Positions 40,725 through 51,391 are shown, counted from the stretch's first letter. The stretch: DNA of 64,000 nt from Coemansia sp. RSA 922 (GCA_027577415.1 JANBQS010000008.1:1-64000), one strand, 5' to 3'. Notes: a model not told the origin generated them from the sequence alone. Numbers and translations: made by a program.

Positions 40725-42461
40725 TTAAACTAGCGCCTTTTTTCCTCGTAAAGCCTTGGCACTTGGATATTCGTCTTTCCACCCGCTAAACAGTAGTCGA
40801 CGTAACCGCGTGGCATGTTTAATGTATGCCTTTGAATAGATGGTACCTTTCAAGTTTGCCATGAACACCTCGCGATTTTCAGCTGAGACAGCTGCATAGT
40901 CAAAATTAGGGCATACCAACGCCAGCAGCAGCACACATTTGGCAACTATTTTAAACTCCACATCATACAACTTCAACCGCCAACAGCGGAACCGCTCTCC
41001 TGCTGGCGCGTAGTTGGCGATGACATAGGCAGGAAGCTTGTGCTTAGAGATGCCACTTGGCAGCGAGCCCATCTTTGCTGACCCTGTATACAGATCCGAG
41101 AGAAGCGGCAGTGCCTTGACCAATGCGATAGCATCCCAGAGATCCATTGACATGAGGGGCATCGATAGCACCTGGATACAGGAATACTCGCCCAACGCCG
41201 GTATTAAAGGGGAAAACGGTGGAACAGCCAGCAAATGGTCCAATTCGCGCACACGGGCATTGGGTCCAATGCTCAGAACAAACGCCATATACACAATCTC
41301 CGTATCGAAAAGAGCCTGTGTGCGATCTGATGCAAGCCCGAGCCTGACACACTGCAGTTTCGGATGACTGTTGTGAGTAAAGACCCGAGATCCTTGAAGA
41401 ACTTCAATTAAACCTGGCGATAGATCCAAATACAGATACTCGAGTGTCTCTGCGTTCCCTCTAAACGGCATGTCGTCACCAAAGAGATATCCGGAATTAA
41501 AGCTCAGGCATTGAAGCTTGGGAAAGGGTATTGCGCCAGGAAAGGTTGGCTTTTGTGGACTAAGCCAACCCGATATTTGCTGAATTTTTAACACACGCAA
41601 GCAAGGGTACTGTACATAGCTGCCGTCGACGTTCAGGAAAAGTTGACATACGTTCCCTGCCTTCACCACATTAATATCCAGGGTCTGTAAGGTCGGTGCG
41701 TTATGCCGCGCTAGCTGCATCAACTGATCGCTGTTGCTTGCACTCCAGTCCGCGTGAACTAGGCTACAGATACCAGTTGGCAGTGGTTCGAGACGCATCG
41801 GACTGTAGTTGTAGTAGTGCTCAATCGTATTGCCAAGCTGATGTAGTTGCAAGACAAGGCTGCTGAAATGTTGAACAGCAAACTCGGATTTTTTGGCAGA
41901 GGGCGACTGCAACGAAATGCAAACTCTCCTCGTCATCGGCGCCATCACTCTAATACGCTGCACAAAAGCGCGTATGTTGGGCTCGACGTCCTCTGCAGTG
42001 AAAACACTGGCAAGCAGCCGCTGCCTCCTTGTCGCCTGAGTCAATGTGAATTTGAGGGAGCGGACCATGGGAAACAAAAAGTCGCTGTGGGGTTCACGCA
42101 GTAGCTCCCTCAACGCGGCTCCATTGTAGACACTAAGTGCGTCTAGAGTGATATCCAGCTCTTGTGAGTGAAGATGCGTCGGAAAGCCTATGCCCCTGAG
42201 TCGCTTTGGCCACAAATTCATGTTGTTGCTTCTGTGAATTAAGAAACAAGTGAGGTCAAGAGTGTGGATCTTGCAGTAGTGCGCAATAACAACAGCACGG
42301 AAATCCTGACAAACACTCAGCAGCGGCATCAAAAGTATCGCATACTCTTCAGAGCTGTTAGTAACGCCATCAAACCACAAGCGGCTGCTCCCTGCGACCT
42401 GGTCAACTATCAGCTCAACAACGTGAGACGGAAGGATCTGGGCCAAAGATAATGTACGCAT
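40725..42461 (-). CDS. F-box/LRR-like protein, family copy 12 (intact)
   Basis: 578 aa from ATG at 42461 (MRTLSLAQILPSHVVELIVD). F-box core to LLSVCQDFRAVVIA; a basic patch (ATRRQRLL) before the NIRAFVQRIRVMAP segment; LRRs; IPFPKLQCLSF, YLFGDDMPFRGN; LLSDLYTGSAK; GERFRCWRLKLY; LLLALVCPNFDYA; RLRRLLFSGWK. The C-terminus runs about 17 residues beyond the usual family stop, with a lysine-rich tail (ALRGKKALV). No lesion. Confidence 0.85.
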   Translation of the reverse strand: MRTLSLAQILPSHVVELIVDQVAGSSRLWFDGVTNSSEEYAILLMPLLSVCQDFRAVVIAHYCKIHTLDLTCFLIHRSNNMNLWPKRLRGIGFPTHLHSQELDITLDALSVYNGAALRELLREPHSDFLFPMVRSLKFTLTQATRRQRLLASVFTAEDVEPNIRAFVQRIRVMAPMTRRVCISLQSPSAKKSEFAVQHFSSLVLQLHQLGNTIEHYYNYSPMRLEPLPTGICSLVHADWSASNSDQLMQLARHNAPTLQTLDINVVKAGNVCQLFLNVDGSYVQYPCLRVLKIQQISGWLSPQKPTFPGAIPFPKLQCLSFNSGYLFGDDMPFRGNAETLEYLYLDLSPGLIEVLQGSRVFTHNSHPKLQCVRLGLASDRTQALFDTEIVYMAFVLSIGPNARVRELDHLLAVPPFSPLIPALGEYSCIQVLSMPLMSMDLWDAIALVKALPLLSDLYTGSAKMGSLPSGISKHKLPAYVIANYAPAGERFRCWRLKLYDVEFKIVAKCVLLLALVCPNFDYAAVSAENREVFMANLKGTIYSKAYIKHATRLRRLLFSGWKDEYPSAKALRGKKALV

Positions 42462-43573
42462 CAAATAGTTTGAAAATCAAGTAATAAAGAAGAAACAAAA
42501 AAGCATATGTATAAACAAATGCAAATAAATGCCAGCAGCCGCAGCAATGAGAAGCAGATGTCCCAATTATGGACGTGGTTTTTTTCTAGTTGCTGCAGAT
42601 GGATCTACAAATAGAATGTGGCCTCAGTCTACTCTTCCCATTGAATTGCAGTTGCAAGTCACTTTTGCCCAGCTTATCACATCTATGTTTGGCCAGTGAG
42701 AGTCACCGTGGTGGAAAGCTACAGCGCACCTGGTCCCTGACCAGTGTTTGGGCAAAGTCGGCTGCCACTTGTCTTACATGTTCTTCACATTTGGCAACAA
42801 ACAAAAGTTTCGTATTGAGTGACACTGGCGATATTCCCGCTCAGTCTCTGTCAGGGCTAGCCATTAGAGCACCCTCTAGCGACAAGTATCTTTAGTCCAT
42901 CGGTGGTAGCTAAGAAAAGGTGTTGCAACAATGGACTGTTTACTCTGGGCAACCTGGTCATGTATCATTGTCAGACATGAACAGCCATTGCTCATATCAT
43001 ACATGCCAATTACCACCCTTGTTTCTTTTCCATGGTCAACTAATGATGTATTGATGTGTAAATTGGCAGTGGCGCTCTAAGAGTAATGCAAACGTTACAT
43101 TTATCAGTTATTGTTGTTGCTATAAAATTGATAGTGTGTGGCAAGCTCTAAAATATATTATACCCAAGGCATATGGCACAGACTTGACCAATGGTTGACA
43201 AGTGTACCTTAAATACTGTGGTTAAACAAGCCCATTAGAGGAGGCTGAGGTAGTAGTCCAAAATAGATACATATGTGCATAGCGGGTGATGTACATACTG
43301 GATGGCTCCAACCCTGTTGGCTTGGGTTTGAACCTTGCTTCTTCAAAAAAATCCCGCGGTCAGTGGGTACCAAACACCCACACAAAGAGGTTAGAAAAGT
43401 GAAGATGAATTCCACGAAAAATATTAAAAGTGATGATGAATGCCACAACCCAAAAAAAAAACCAACAAAAATAAAACAGCAAAAAAGTTGTATTTTATTT
43501 TTATCGTTTTTTTGCAACTGAACACTAATAATAATTTAGAAAGCAGGTTGCTCTTAGATAATAGTACTATCGC
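42462..43573. other. 1.1-kb spacer, nothing supported
   Basis: No gene recognised on either strand. A tRNA-like B-box string on the minus strand at 43324-43334 has no matching A box (see rejected list). Confidence 0.35.
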
Positions 43574-45325
43574 CTATATGGTCTTGACGTCGGAGATCTC
43601 GAGTATCAGCTTACTGGGCAACAGGCGCTGCAAACTGGAAGCATACGGCAAGAACATGTCAGTGGATATTGCCTTCTTTATATGCGCCATGAACAAATCG
43701 CTGTTAGAGGAGCTCGTAATTGCGTGGTCAAAATTTGGGCAGACCAAAGCCAACAACAGGACACACGATATGGTATCCCCTCTAGACACCCACTTGTCCT
43801 CATACGTAATGCGCCAGCACCGGAAACTCTTGCTCAGCGAGACGTACTTTGAAACCACATACTCGGGGAGGGTATCCGTGGTAACCTCGGCAGGCAGTGG
43901 ACCGACAACGGGAGATGGGTTTTGAATCTCTGACAAAAGTGGGAGCAACTCAATAAGCGTAATGGCGTCCCAGAGTGTCAGGCGCGTATCTGGCAGAACC
44001 AAGACCTGGAGGTTGGTGTAGTCGCCAAACACTGGAAGCGAGGAATGAAACCAAGTACAAGAATTTAGGCCCTTTATCTCTCGCATAGTTGCCGCTGGTG
44101 CAATTTCTAGCAAATACTGCAGCCGTGTTTCGTCTGTAGCAAAATCGTCTTGAACATAACCAAGGGGGAGTTCGATCTTTACGCAGCGCAGCCTCGGATG
44201 ACTGATAGACGTAAATACGCTATGCCTCTTGAGCATATTAGCCATATCGCGATCCAATATAATGTCCAAGCACTTGAGCGTGTCTGCGTTTCCCCTGAAG
44301 AGTATGTCATCGCCAAACGGAAAAGGCCCTGCGATATGTAGATGACAAAGTTGCGGGAACGGCACAACATTGGTAATGACTGGCCTGCGATGTCCATAAT
44401 TGCCCCAGCCGCTTTTCAGCTTCAGCACGCGCAACTGTGGATAGGCTACGTCATCGCCATTAGCGCCCTTGACTAGACCAGAAATATTTTCCCACGTGTA
44501 GGTTCCGATAGAGAGGGACTGCAGTGTCATTGCGTTCTGTCGCGCTAGATGCATAGTTGCATTCTGTTGTGCTTGAGGCGTCGTTTGCGTGTGGGCCACA
44601 ATGGTATCGACACTGACGTCCATATCAATGTGCACCAAGTGGGAAATACTGACTGCGGGTAGCTCCAAGGGCACATTATGCTCGCTGACTTTGTACACAA
44701 CGCGAGTTGCGAGCTGAAAGACTTGTGATAGAAATCCATTCATGTGCTGGGTGTCCGCGGGCAGGGTAACAGGGTTTGAAGTGCCAACCACTTCGATTTC
44801 GCAAACCATAGGCGCCATTTGCTTGATTCGCTGTACAAAGGCGCGGATATTAGCATCAACTTCGGCAGCTTCTGGCGCCACGTAGTCTGGTTCACGATAC
44901 GGATAGAACGTAAAAATAAGCTTTCGAGCCTGCGGAAACGCGCAGCCGTCGAATGGCGCACGCGAAAACGCCTCTAGTGTCTTGCCGGTATAAAATCCCG
45001 ACTTGCTCAATAGTATGTGTATCTCTCGGGCCAAGTGGTGCATTGAAGGGTAGAACTTTTTGAGGCGCTTAGACCACCAATACTGCCCAACGTCCTTTTC
45101 GTAATCGTCGTCTTTAACTTTCACTGTGTTGGACCGGTAAAACTTCAGACAGGAAACGTCGCGAAAGTTGCGGCAGACCCACAGCAACGGCAAAAGCAAA
45201 ATTTTGTGCTCGGCCGAGTCAGCAGTGATGCCTTCGGCCAAAAGCCGATTACTAGCCACGAGATGATCCACGATCCGCTCCACAATGTGAAAGGGAAGGA
45301 GTTGGAATGGAGATAAATGTGGCAT
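43574..45325 (-). CDS. F-box/LRR-like protein, family copy 13 (intact)
   Basis: 583 aa from ATG at 45325 (MPHLSPFQLLPFHIVERIVD). F-box core to LLWVCRNFRDVSCLKF; FYTGKTLEAFSRAPFDGCAFP; NIRAFVQRIKQMAP; LRRs with an insertion rich in Q/T near residue 265; VPFPQLCHLHI, FPFGDDILFRGN; LLSEIQNPSPVV; SKSFRCWRITYE; LLLALVCPNFDH; and a cap that ends SSLQRLLPSKLILEISDVKTI rather than RRLLFNGW. No lesion. It is the rightmost family member; the region changes character after it. Confidence 0.85.
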   Translation of the reverse strand: MPHLSPFQLLPFHIVERIVDHLVASNRLLAEGITADSAEHKILLLPLLWVCRNFRDVSCLKFYRSNTVKVKDDDYEKDVGQYWWSKRLKKFYPSMHHLAREIHILLSKSGFYTGKTLEAFSRAPFDGCAFPQARKLIFTFYPYREPDYVAPEAAEVDANIRAFVQRIKQMAPMVCEIEVVGTSNPVTLPADTQHMNGFLSQVFQLATRVVYKVSEHNVPLELPAVSISHLVHIDMDVSVDTIVAHTQTTPQAQQNATMHLARQNAMTLQSLSIGTYTWENISGLVKGANGDDVAYPQLRVLKLKSGWGNYGHRRPVITNVVPFPQLCHLHIAGPFPFGDDILFRGNADTLKCLDIILDRDMANMLKRHSVFTSISHPRLRCVKIELPLGYVQDDFATDETRLQYLLEIAPAATMREIKGLNSCTWFHSSLPVFGDYTNLQVLVLPDTRLTLWDAITLIELLPLLSEIQNPSPVVGPLPAEVTTDTLPEYVVSKYVSLSKSFRCWRITYEDKWVSRGDTISCVLLLALVCPNFDHAITSSSNSDLFMAHIKKAISTDMFLPYASSLQRLLPSKLILEISDVKTI

Positions 45326-45587
45326 GTCAGTTGGCAGATTAGACAATAATTGTAATAAAAAAGATAATTAAGAGACAAAGGGAAGAGAGAAAAGAAAAGT
45401 ACTCACTTTTCTTTAATGTCAAAGGGCTCCATTTCTTCTTTGGCGAAAAAAGGCAGGCAACTTGCCTACTGCGGATCAACTAAGAGGCTGTCGATCGCAT
45501 TTGAAATCCATATCCGATGAGCCCAACCTCAAAAGATTTTCGTCAATCAAGGCTGGTTGTCAAAAAAAAATAGTGTCTATGTATTGG

Positions 45588-47063
45588 TCAATACGCAAAC
45601 CTAAAACCATCGTCAAGTTCTGCTGGCTGGCGCGCAAAGCGTCTATTACGGCGACCCATGCTAAGGCGAGTAACGACACAAGCAACGATACCCAGTGACA
45701 TCAGACCGATATTAGTGCTATGTCCAATGGCAAATCGTGGAGCATCCCAATTAAGAAACACATTAGACGCGATAAATCCCGATGCCGAGCCCATGAACAC
45801 AGTCAAAGCAGCAGCAACGGCCGAGTTTGCCACAGTCTGCGAATTTGCTGTGATATTCCAGCCAGGAGAAGTACCCAAACCGGAAAACCCGCCAGTACCC
45901 AATAGACACAATCCAATGATACGCACAGGAACGTTGAGGGTAGCAACCATCATAATACTTCCCACTAACGCAGTGAATAGGGCCAGTGAGCAAGCCAGCC
46001 AGTGGCTTCCACAAACCCGCACAGTATGTCCTGCCAGCAGAATAGCTACAGCACCGCACGCCGACGGCAGGGCGCTCATAGCTTGTGCCTGTGCCGAGGT
46101 AAATCCCAATTCGTTAATGACTTCGGGAGCAAACACAGTAACTGAACCGCACGCCGCACAAAAAGAAAACGTGGCAATCGTCATACACCATAGCTGCCAG
46201 TCACTGAGTGCGCGCCTCGTGTCACTAAATGACAAGTGCTGTGATCCTCCTAATGTTCCATCGCGCTGCTTGTATTTAACGATAAATCGCTTTTCTTCGT
46301 CGCTGAGAAACCGACATTTCTCTGGGTGATCCTGCAATACGTAGTAGCCCAAAAGAGCAACTAGGACGGTGATAGCACCCTCGAGAATAAACACCCATTG
46401 CCAGCGCTTGATATACGGATGGTGAATATGCGAGAGCGCCGATGCTAAAGGACCCGAAATCACGTTGGCTAATGGCGAGCTCAAGTAGAAGAGACCGGTG
46501 CGAGATGTAAGTTTGTGCTTGGGGTAAAAGAATGATAGAATTAGTAGGATCCCTGTAGTGAACCCGCATTCAGCCATCCCCAATAAAATGCGCATAGCAA
46601 AGAGCTGAGACTTTGTCTGGATCACACCCTGCAAGGCGCACACCACGCCCCAAAGCACACCCAGTGTCGGCAATAGGCGAGAGGCACCAACGCGTTTCAG
46701 AATGAAATTGGAAAACATCTCGAGCGATAGGTATCCAACGGTAAACAGTGTCGTGGCAATGTTGAAATCGTTCTTGACCATGTGCAAATCCGACTCTAGC
46801 CCGACCAATTTTGCTACGCCGATTGACCCACGGTCACTCTGGTTCAATATGCATAGAACGATTGCGTAGGCTAGGATGCGCATATCGACTTTACGACAGT
46901 ACCTATCGAGCAACAGCGCCGCTTGCGGGTCAAGGCTGATGGCAGTGGGCTCGACTCCGGTTCTTCCGACCAAGTCATCCGTGGACTCAATGGTGCCGCC
47001 TACACTATTGACTTCAGTGTACTCGACCTTTGAAGTGGCCGATCCTATCGAGTGGTCCGACAT
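45588..47063 (-). CDS. MFS transporter, allantoate permease/Dal5-type (ACS family)
   Basis: 491 aa from ATG at 47063 (MSDHSIGSATSK); the open frame upstream is leader. About 12 membrane segments. Typical of the anion:cation symporter branch: the N-terminal helix start RILAYAIVLCILNQSDRGSIG, MLLGMAECGF-type segment (RILLGMAECGFTTGILL), FFYPKHKLTSRTGLFYLSSP, and the loop DHPEKCRFLSDEEKRFIVKY, which is diagnostic. Members carry allantoate, nicotinate, biotin or similar organic anions across the plasma membrane; the substrate here is not predictable. Divergent from an acyltransferase gene (starts 750 bases apart). Confidence 0.9.
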   Translation of the reverse strand: MSDHSIGSATSKVEYTEVNSVGGTIESTDDLVGRTGVEPTAISLDPQAALLLDRYCRKVDMRILAYAIVLCILNQSDRGSIGVAKLVGLESDLHMVKNDFNIATTLFTVGYLSLEMFSNFILKRVGASRLLPTLGVLWGVVCALQGVIQTKSQLFAMRILLGMAECGFTTGILLILSFFYPKHKLTSRTGLFYLSSPLANVISGPLASALSHIHHPYIKRWQWVFILEGAITVLVALLGYYVLQDHPEKCRFLSDEEKRFIVKYKQRDGTLGGSQHLSFSDTRRALSDWQLWCMTIATFSFCAACGSVTVFAPEVINELGFTSAQAQAMSALPSACGAVAILLAGHTVRVCGSHWLACSLALFTALVGSIMMVATLNVPVRIIGLCLLGTGGFSGLGTSPGWNITANSQTVANSAVAAALTVFMGSASGFIASNVFLNWDAPRFAIGHSTNIGLMSLGIVACVVTRLSMGRRNRRFARQPAELDDGFRFAY

Positions 47064-47811
47064 AATAAATAAGTGAGTTTTTTTTGCAAATATAGAGACC
47101 AAAAAAAAAAGATAATTGAGCAGAGGGAAAGAGCTGTTGTTTCCAACAAAAGGAGAGAATTTGGCAAACAAAAAGGCAGCGACTAGCAAAAAAGCCACTG
47201 ACGTTCCCTATTCTTTTTCTCCTTAGTTGGGGGTGAAAGGAGGCAGTAAAGCATTGTACAGGGGGAGATAAAGAACCAGTTGGCAAAAAGGGATCTCCAT
47301 GTCGTGTGTAATCATACGCAAGATAAGTGGCGTGTGGCTGCATCGTGTGTTAGACACATTTAGTGCGTCTAGTAACAGTAGTTTAAGTGAGATGTGGTGT
47401 ACCCATTGACAGACTAAGCACCGGATTGGCTTTGTGCGCGTCAGTTGAATAGTATACAATAAAAGAAAAGGCCAGAAAAAGAAAAATTGTATTTGTGTGA
47501 TATATAAGATATCATAGCCCAAGTGGTGACCAAACAATAGCTAGAATGACATACGTTCCGCACGTGAACCTAACATGTGGGTATTGACATGACTATTGTC
47601 GTGTTGGTTGATTTAATCCTGTAGGGGAGTGTGGCTTTTAAAGAAGAAAAAACGCCACTTGCTAGTTTTAGGGAACCGAATAGTGTCCTTATCTTCAACT
47701 CGACGAGATAACAATCCAAGTTTAGCTTTTGAGACCGACGATGAAAGTGTACTTGCTGGGTTTTCTTACCATCAAACGCATTTTTATTTCTTTATTCTTT
47801 TTCTAGTTGAT
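47064..47811. promoter_or_regulatory. divergent promoter, MFS transporter / acyltransferase
   Basis: 748 bases between two divergent starts. A polypyrimidine tract ending tttttctag at 47797-47805, just before the ATG at 47812, looks like a splice acceptor, so the acyltransferase may have a 5' leader intron. No other site recognised. Confidence 0.45.
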
Positions 47812-49137
47812 ATGCTTGCCAGCGACGACATGAAGGAGCAGACGCTTGGTCTGTGTCCAGCTGACTCTGCTGCACACTTGCCAGTCATGGCACCACTGTA
47901 CTTTGAAAACCCGCATTCTAGTACGGCAGGGTTTATGGACTTTGATATTCTCAAAACGACATTTTACCACACGCTTACCTTGTGTCTGCCTCACGCGCTC
48001 GGCACCAAGCTACGAGAATCTTCTGATCCTGGGACACCCTTTCTAGTAACTATCGACCAATCTTCCGAACTACCACTCGTGATCAAACATATAGACGACA
48101 CGTGTACTATAGCCGAGATGCGTCGCTCGGGGTTTATGCCACATGTGCAGCCCGAGGTTATATTGCGTGAGGCTTCAAAACTTGTGCGTAATCCTATGGG
48201 TGGTGACCCATTGGTGACTTTGGATATTGTGTATATGAAAGATGGCGTAGGCGTGTTGCTAGTCATTAGCCATGCTATTGTGGATATGGCGGCATACTGT
48301 CGTTTTGTTTTAGAGTGGGGACTAGTGGCAAAGGCTGGTAGTTTACCGCGGGATATGGATACAGACCGAAAGAGGTTCTGGGACTTGGTTTCTGGCCTTG
48401 CGACGCCGGTTCCTACGGTGTTTGAGAATCACATGGCGGAATTGAACGCCGCTGATGTCGAAGTGCCGTTGGAGCATCCACAGGCATCAACTATCTTTCG
48501 TTTGAGCGCTGACGCGGCTGCTATGGGCAAACTAGCTTGTACGAGGGATACCATGTGTCCCGGGATCTCTTTACCCAACTTTATCTCGGCTCTCCTCTGG
48601 CGCATAACAGCGCTGGCATGTCCCAATGCAAAGTACGCGTATTTCTCGTCCTCTCTGACGATCCGCAACGACCCAAGATTCGCTGAGTACTGGGGTAACA
48701 CTTCCACTTTCAAGTTCATCTATGCGCCAAGAGACAAAGTCATTGAGGATGTTGGCCGTGTGGCGGATTGGGTTCAGGATAGCGTGCGTGAGTTTACGGT
48801 GGCGGAGTTTGCTCATATCTTGAGTTTATATACTGTGGATGGTCGCTGGTATGACCGTAGTTTAAGCAAGTACGTGGGGGCGGCTGGAGTGCCTAGATTG
48901 TCAGTTATGAATATCTCGAGGATTCCGTTCTACGATATTGACTTTGGGTGGGGTAGACCGACAAAGGTCATGTATCAGACAGTGGGCATTCCTGGCCTGT
49001 GTTTCTTTATGCCGCAGACTGGAGATGGCGGCATTGAGGTCTTTGTGTGTCTGAGGGAAGATGCCGCTAATGCTCTACTGGCTGATGAGCTGGTTTCGAG
49101 CCACTTTGATGTGGAGGAGATTCCGACTGCGAAATGA
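47812..49137 (+). CDS. BAHD-type acyltransferase (Transferase family)
   Basis: 441 aa from ATG at 47812, placed right after a likely splice acceptor. The catalytic HxxxD is HAIVD at residues 154-158 and the structural DFGWG motif is at 377-381, the two hallmarks of BAHD/transferase-family enzymes, correctly spaced for a ~440-aa member. These enzymes move an acyl group from acyl-CoA to an alcohol or amine of small molecules (in fungi often in secondary metabolism). The acceptor cannot be read from sequence. The neighbouring divergent transporter could carry substrate or product (inference). Confidence 0.88.
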   Translation: MLASDDMKEQTLGLCPADSAAHLPVMAPLYFENPHSSTAGFMDFDILKTTFYHTLTLCLPHALGTKLRESSDPGTPFLVTIDQSSELPLVIKHIDDTCTIAEMRRSGFMPHVQPEVILREASKLVRNPMGGDPLVTLDIVYMKDGVGVLLVISHAIVDMAAYCRFVLEWGLVAKAGSLPRDMDTDRKRFWDLVSGLATPVPTVFENHMAELNAADVEVPLEHPQASTIFRLSADAAAMGKLACTRDTMCPGISLPNFISALLWRITALACPNAKYAYFSSSLTIRNDPRFAEYWGNTSTFKFIYAPRDKVIEDVGRVADWVQDSVREFTVAEFAHILSLYTVDGRWYDRSLSKYVGAAGVPRLSVMNISRIPFYDIDFGWGRPTKVMYQTVGIPGLCFFMPQTGDGGIEVFVCLREDAANALLADELVSSHFDVEEIPTAK

Positions 49138-49846
49138 CTCGAGCCGAGTCGAATGATTGTTGTGCTTAATTGGCGATTATTTTATTTTACGTTTTGTTTG
49201 TTGTGTGACTAAATTCCTCTTTAGCTTTTTTTTACGCAATTCACAATATTTACCTATTTTCTTACTTTTTGGTATGTGCACTTTTAATGGACGGTCGTAG
49301 AGTGGGCAATGATGGAAGAATGAGAAAAGACTGGAACCAAATCCTTTCTTTTTCTTTTTTTCAAATTCTAGTAAAAGGGTTGAACGTCTTTTTTTACCTT
49401 TAAATCTTTGGCAGAGTAACTTTTACAGCGAGTATTCTGGTTCTTGTTCTCCACATTCTCTTCTTTTAAGGAAGAGGCGAGTTCTGGCCATTTTAAAGAT
49501 TATAGGCACGAGGGATTCGTGTGGAAAAGATATACTTGGAACCGATATTAAATTTTTTTTAACGATGGCTTAATAGGCGGCTACATCCTTTCTGAGAAGC
49601 TTATTTGTTTCTTCGGGCTATAGGGTGCAATAGTACAATCTTGTACTGTTATAGCTGCAAAGGCAGTCATGGACATTTTTTGTTTTTGAGTAGTTGTGTG
49701 CTTGCGTTGACGAGGAACTCTGCTGGAGGTTTAAGAATGGAAGGAGACTAGTGAAATCAAAACACGTATTCTGAGCCATTTACGGCTTTTGTGTTGGATA
49801 TGTGTATTGAATACAAGTTACTAATGAATATTTCATTTTATTGTAG
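49138..49846. other. intergenic; possible 5' intron of the HAUS6-like gene
   Basis: AT-rich. TACTAAT at about 49819 followed by tttcattttattgtag ending at 49846, one base before the ATG, is a good branch point and acceptor. No coding exon found upstream. Confidence 0.45.
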
Positions 49847-51391
49847 ATGGAGGACGATCGGCGGCGACAAGAGTTTTGGCAGACGCTACTTGCGATGGGA
49901 TTCCAGGGACAGGCAGCATGTACTGGGGCATACTCTGGAGTTGAATTGGACTGGCGAGTATTTGAGCGGGGAATCTACCACACCAAAGCAGCCGAGCTAA
50001 TATTGCATTTTCTCTTGGGACGCTTGGATGTGACAAGAATTCGGCGAGAGTTCTTCGACTGCTGGCCGATTGGCTCACCACAGCAGGCGAGGGAGTTTCG
50101 GGCAAAGGCGTTTCGGTGGCTGGATGAGATCAGACATGAGCCGGGGTGGCCCTCTGACGTTCCAGTCAGAAGATCGTATGTCGATGAGTGTCGTGGTGTG
50201 AGATTCGAAGCAGTTTTGTGGTCGTTGGCTTTTGTTTCTGCTCATACGCAGCTCCGTAGCTTAGGCCGACCTCTTGTCGAGTTGACTGTGGCTGAGCGCA
50301 GCACGGGTCTTTCGTTGGCTAGTGTCGAGATTGTAAGAGAGGCTTTGGGTAGGAGTCGCATGCGGTATGGGCGCTGTACTCGCGACAGAAGCCAGGCTAT
50401 TAGACAGTGGCAGTTGGCCGAGGATAAGCTGCGGCGGCAGATTGCAGCAGCGGAAGAGGGGCGAGAGAAGGCACATATAGAGTATCGCTCTTGTCGGAAG
50501 CGTCTTGCTATTGCGTGTCCTATGGCCGACGTGCCTGATGTTGACGCGTCTGCTGCTGACGTTGAACGGCGGCTGTCGGCATTGGTGGCACAGGCAAAGC
50601 GGCTGTGGGGGGACTGCGCTGGGTGGGTGGAGGGACAGATGGGCACTGTGGATATTGTCGAGTCTGTTATTGAGTGTAGGGCTAATAGCGTACGGTTGGA
50701 CGCTCGTCGCGATGTAAGATTGGCGCCGGCGCCGGCTATGGCTGATGCCTGGGCAAAGTGGCTGGCCAAAGACGAAAGCCCATTTAAGGCTGCTGATGTC
50801 AACCTTCATGCGGTAGCGAAAATGGCTAGTGCTTGTGTCGGAGTGTTGCGTCGGTCTGTCGGCTCGCCTGATGAGCCACTGTCGCTTGACGGGGCCAGCG
50901 CTTGTGAGCCGAGTCTGGATGCTGAGCGAATGGCGCGGCTAGATACTGCTATTAGTGCGCAGGACGCTAGGCTGGCCAGGCTGAGGCGGCTCAGAGCGCA
51001 GCTGGCTGAGCAGCAAGCTGGTGTGGCCCGGATTGTACGACTGCCGGTATATGGGGAGGAAGCGCCTGTCGTTGGGGCATTGATGGCGGGTATCCGAAGG
51101 CCAGCGAAGCGTGCTGAGGATATGGCGGCTGATGTCAGTCGGGCGGCGAGGCTGGCGGGGATGTGGGACGATCTGCTGGAGGCCGATGGGCCGGCCTTGC
51201 ATGTGGTCGACTTTGCGTGGCCTGAGAGGCAGGCGCTTGTTCCGCGGCTGTCGCTGTCGTTTATGAGCGATGGAGGTTCGCTTTTCTCGGGTGCTGTCAA
51301 ACGTAACTCTGCTACTGACCGCCCCGACGCCCTCAAGCGACTGAGACTTCAAGGGGCTGAGGATGACGTGCCTGATTTCCTTGTTGGATAA
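49847..51391 (+). CDS. HAUS6: HAUS augmin-like complex subunit 6 homologue
   Basis: 514 aa from ATG at 49847. The N-terminus follows the HAUS6 domain: LLAMGFQGQ, VFERGIYHTKAAELILHFLL, FFDCWPIGSPQQAREFRAKAF, WLDEIRHEPGWP, then a conserved helix VRFEAVLWSLAFVSAH. Residues about 180-270 and 375-400 are charged coiled coil. Augmin binds the side of spindle microtubules and recruits gamma-tubulin to nucleate branches; HAUS6 is the subunit that contacts gamma-tubulin via NEDD1 in animals. This copy is short compared with animal HAUS6 and lacks the long C-terminal tail. GC-rich codons unlike the accessory region to the left. Confidence 0.75.
   Translation: MEDDRRRQEFWQTLLAMGFQGQAACTGAYSGVELDWRVFERGIYHTKAAELILHFLLGRLDVTRIRREFFDCWPIGSPQQAREFRAKAFRWLDEIRHEPGWPSDVPVRRSYVDECRGVRFEAVLWSLAFVSAHTQLRSLGRPLVELTVAERSTGLSLASVEIVREALGRSRMRYGRCTRDRSQAIRQWQLAEDKLRRQIAAAEEGREKAHIEYRSCRKRLAIACPMADVPDVDASAADVERRLSALVAQAKRLWGDCAGWVEGQMGTVDIVESVIECRANSVRLDARRDVRLAPAPAMADAWAKWLAKDESPFKAADVNLHAVAKMASACVGVLRRSVGSPDEPLSLDGASACEPSLDAERMARLDTAISAQDARLARLRRLRAQLAEQQAGVARIVRLPVYGEEAPVVGALMAGIRRPAKRAEDMAADVSRAARLAGMWDDLLEADGPALHVVDFAWPERQALVPRLSLSFMSDGGSLFSGAVKRNSATDRPDALKRLRLQGAEDDVPDFLVG

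Noticed and set aside
43324..43334. tRNA B-box-like GGTTCAAACCC on the minus strand
   Set aside because: No acceptable A box at the right distance and no cloverleaf can be drawn from the flanks.
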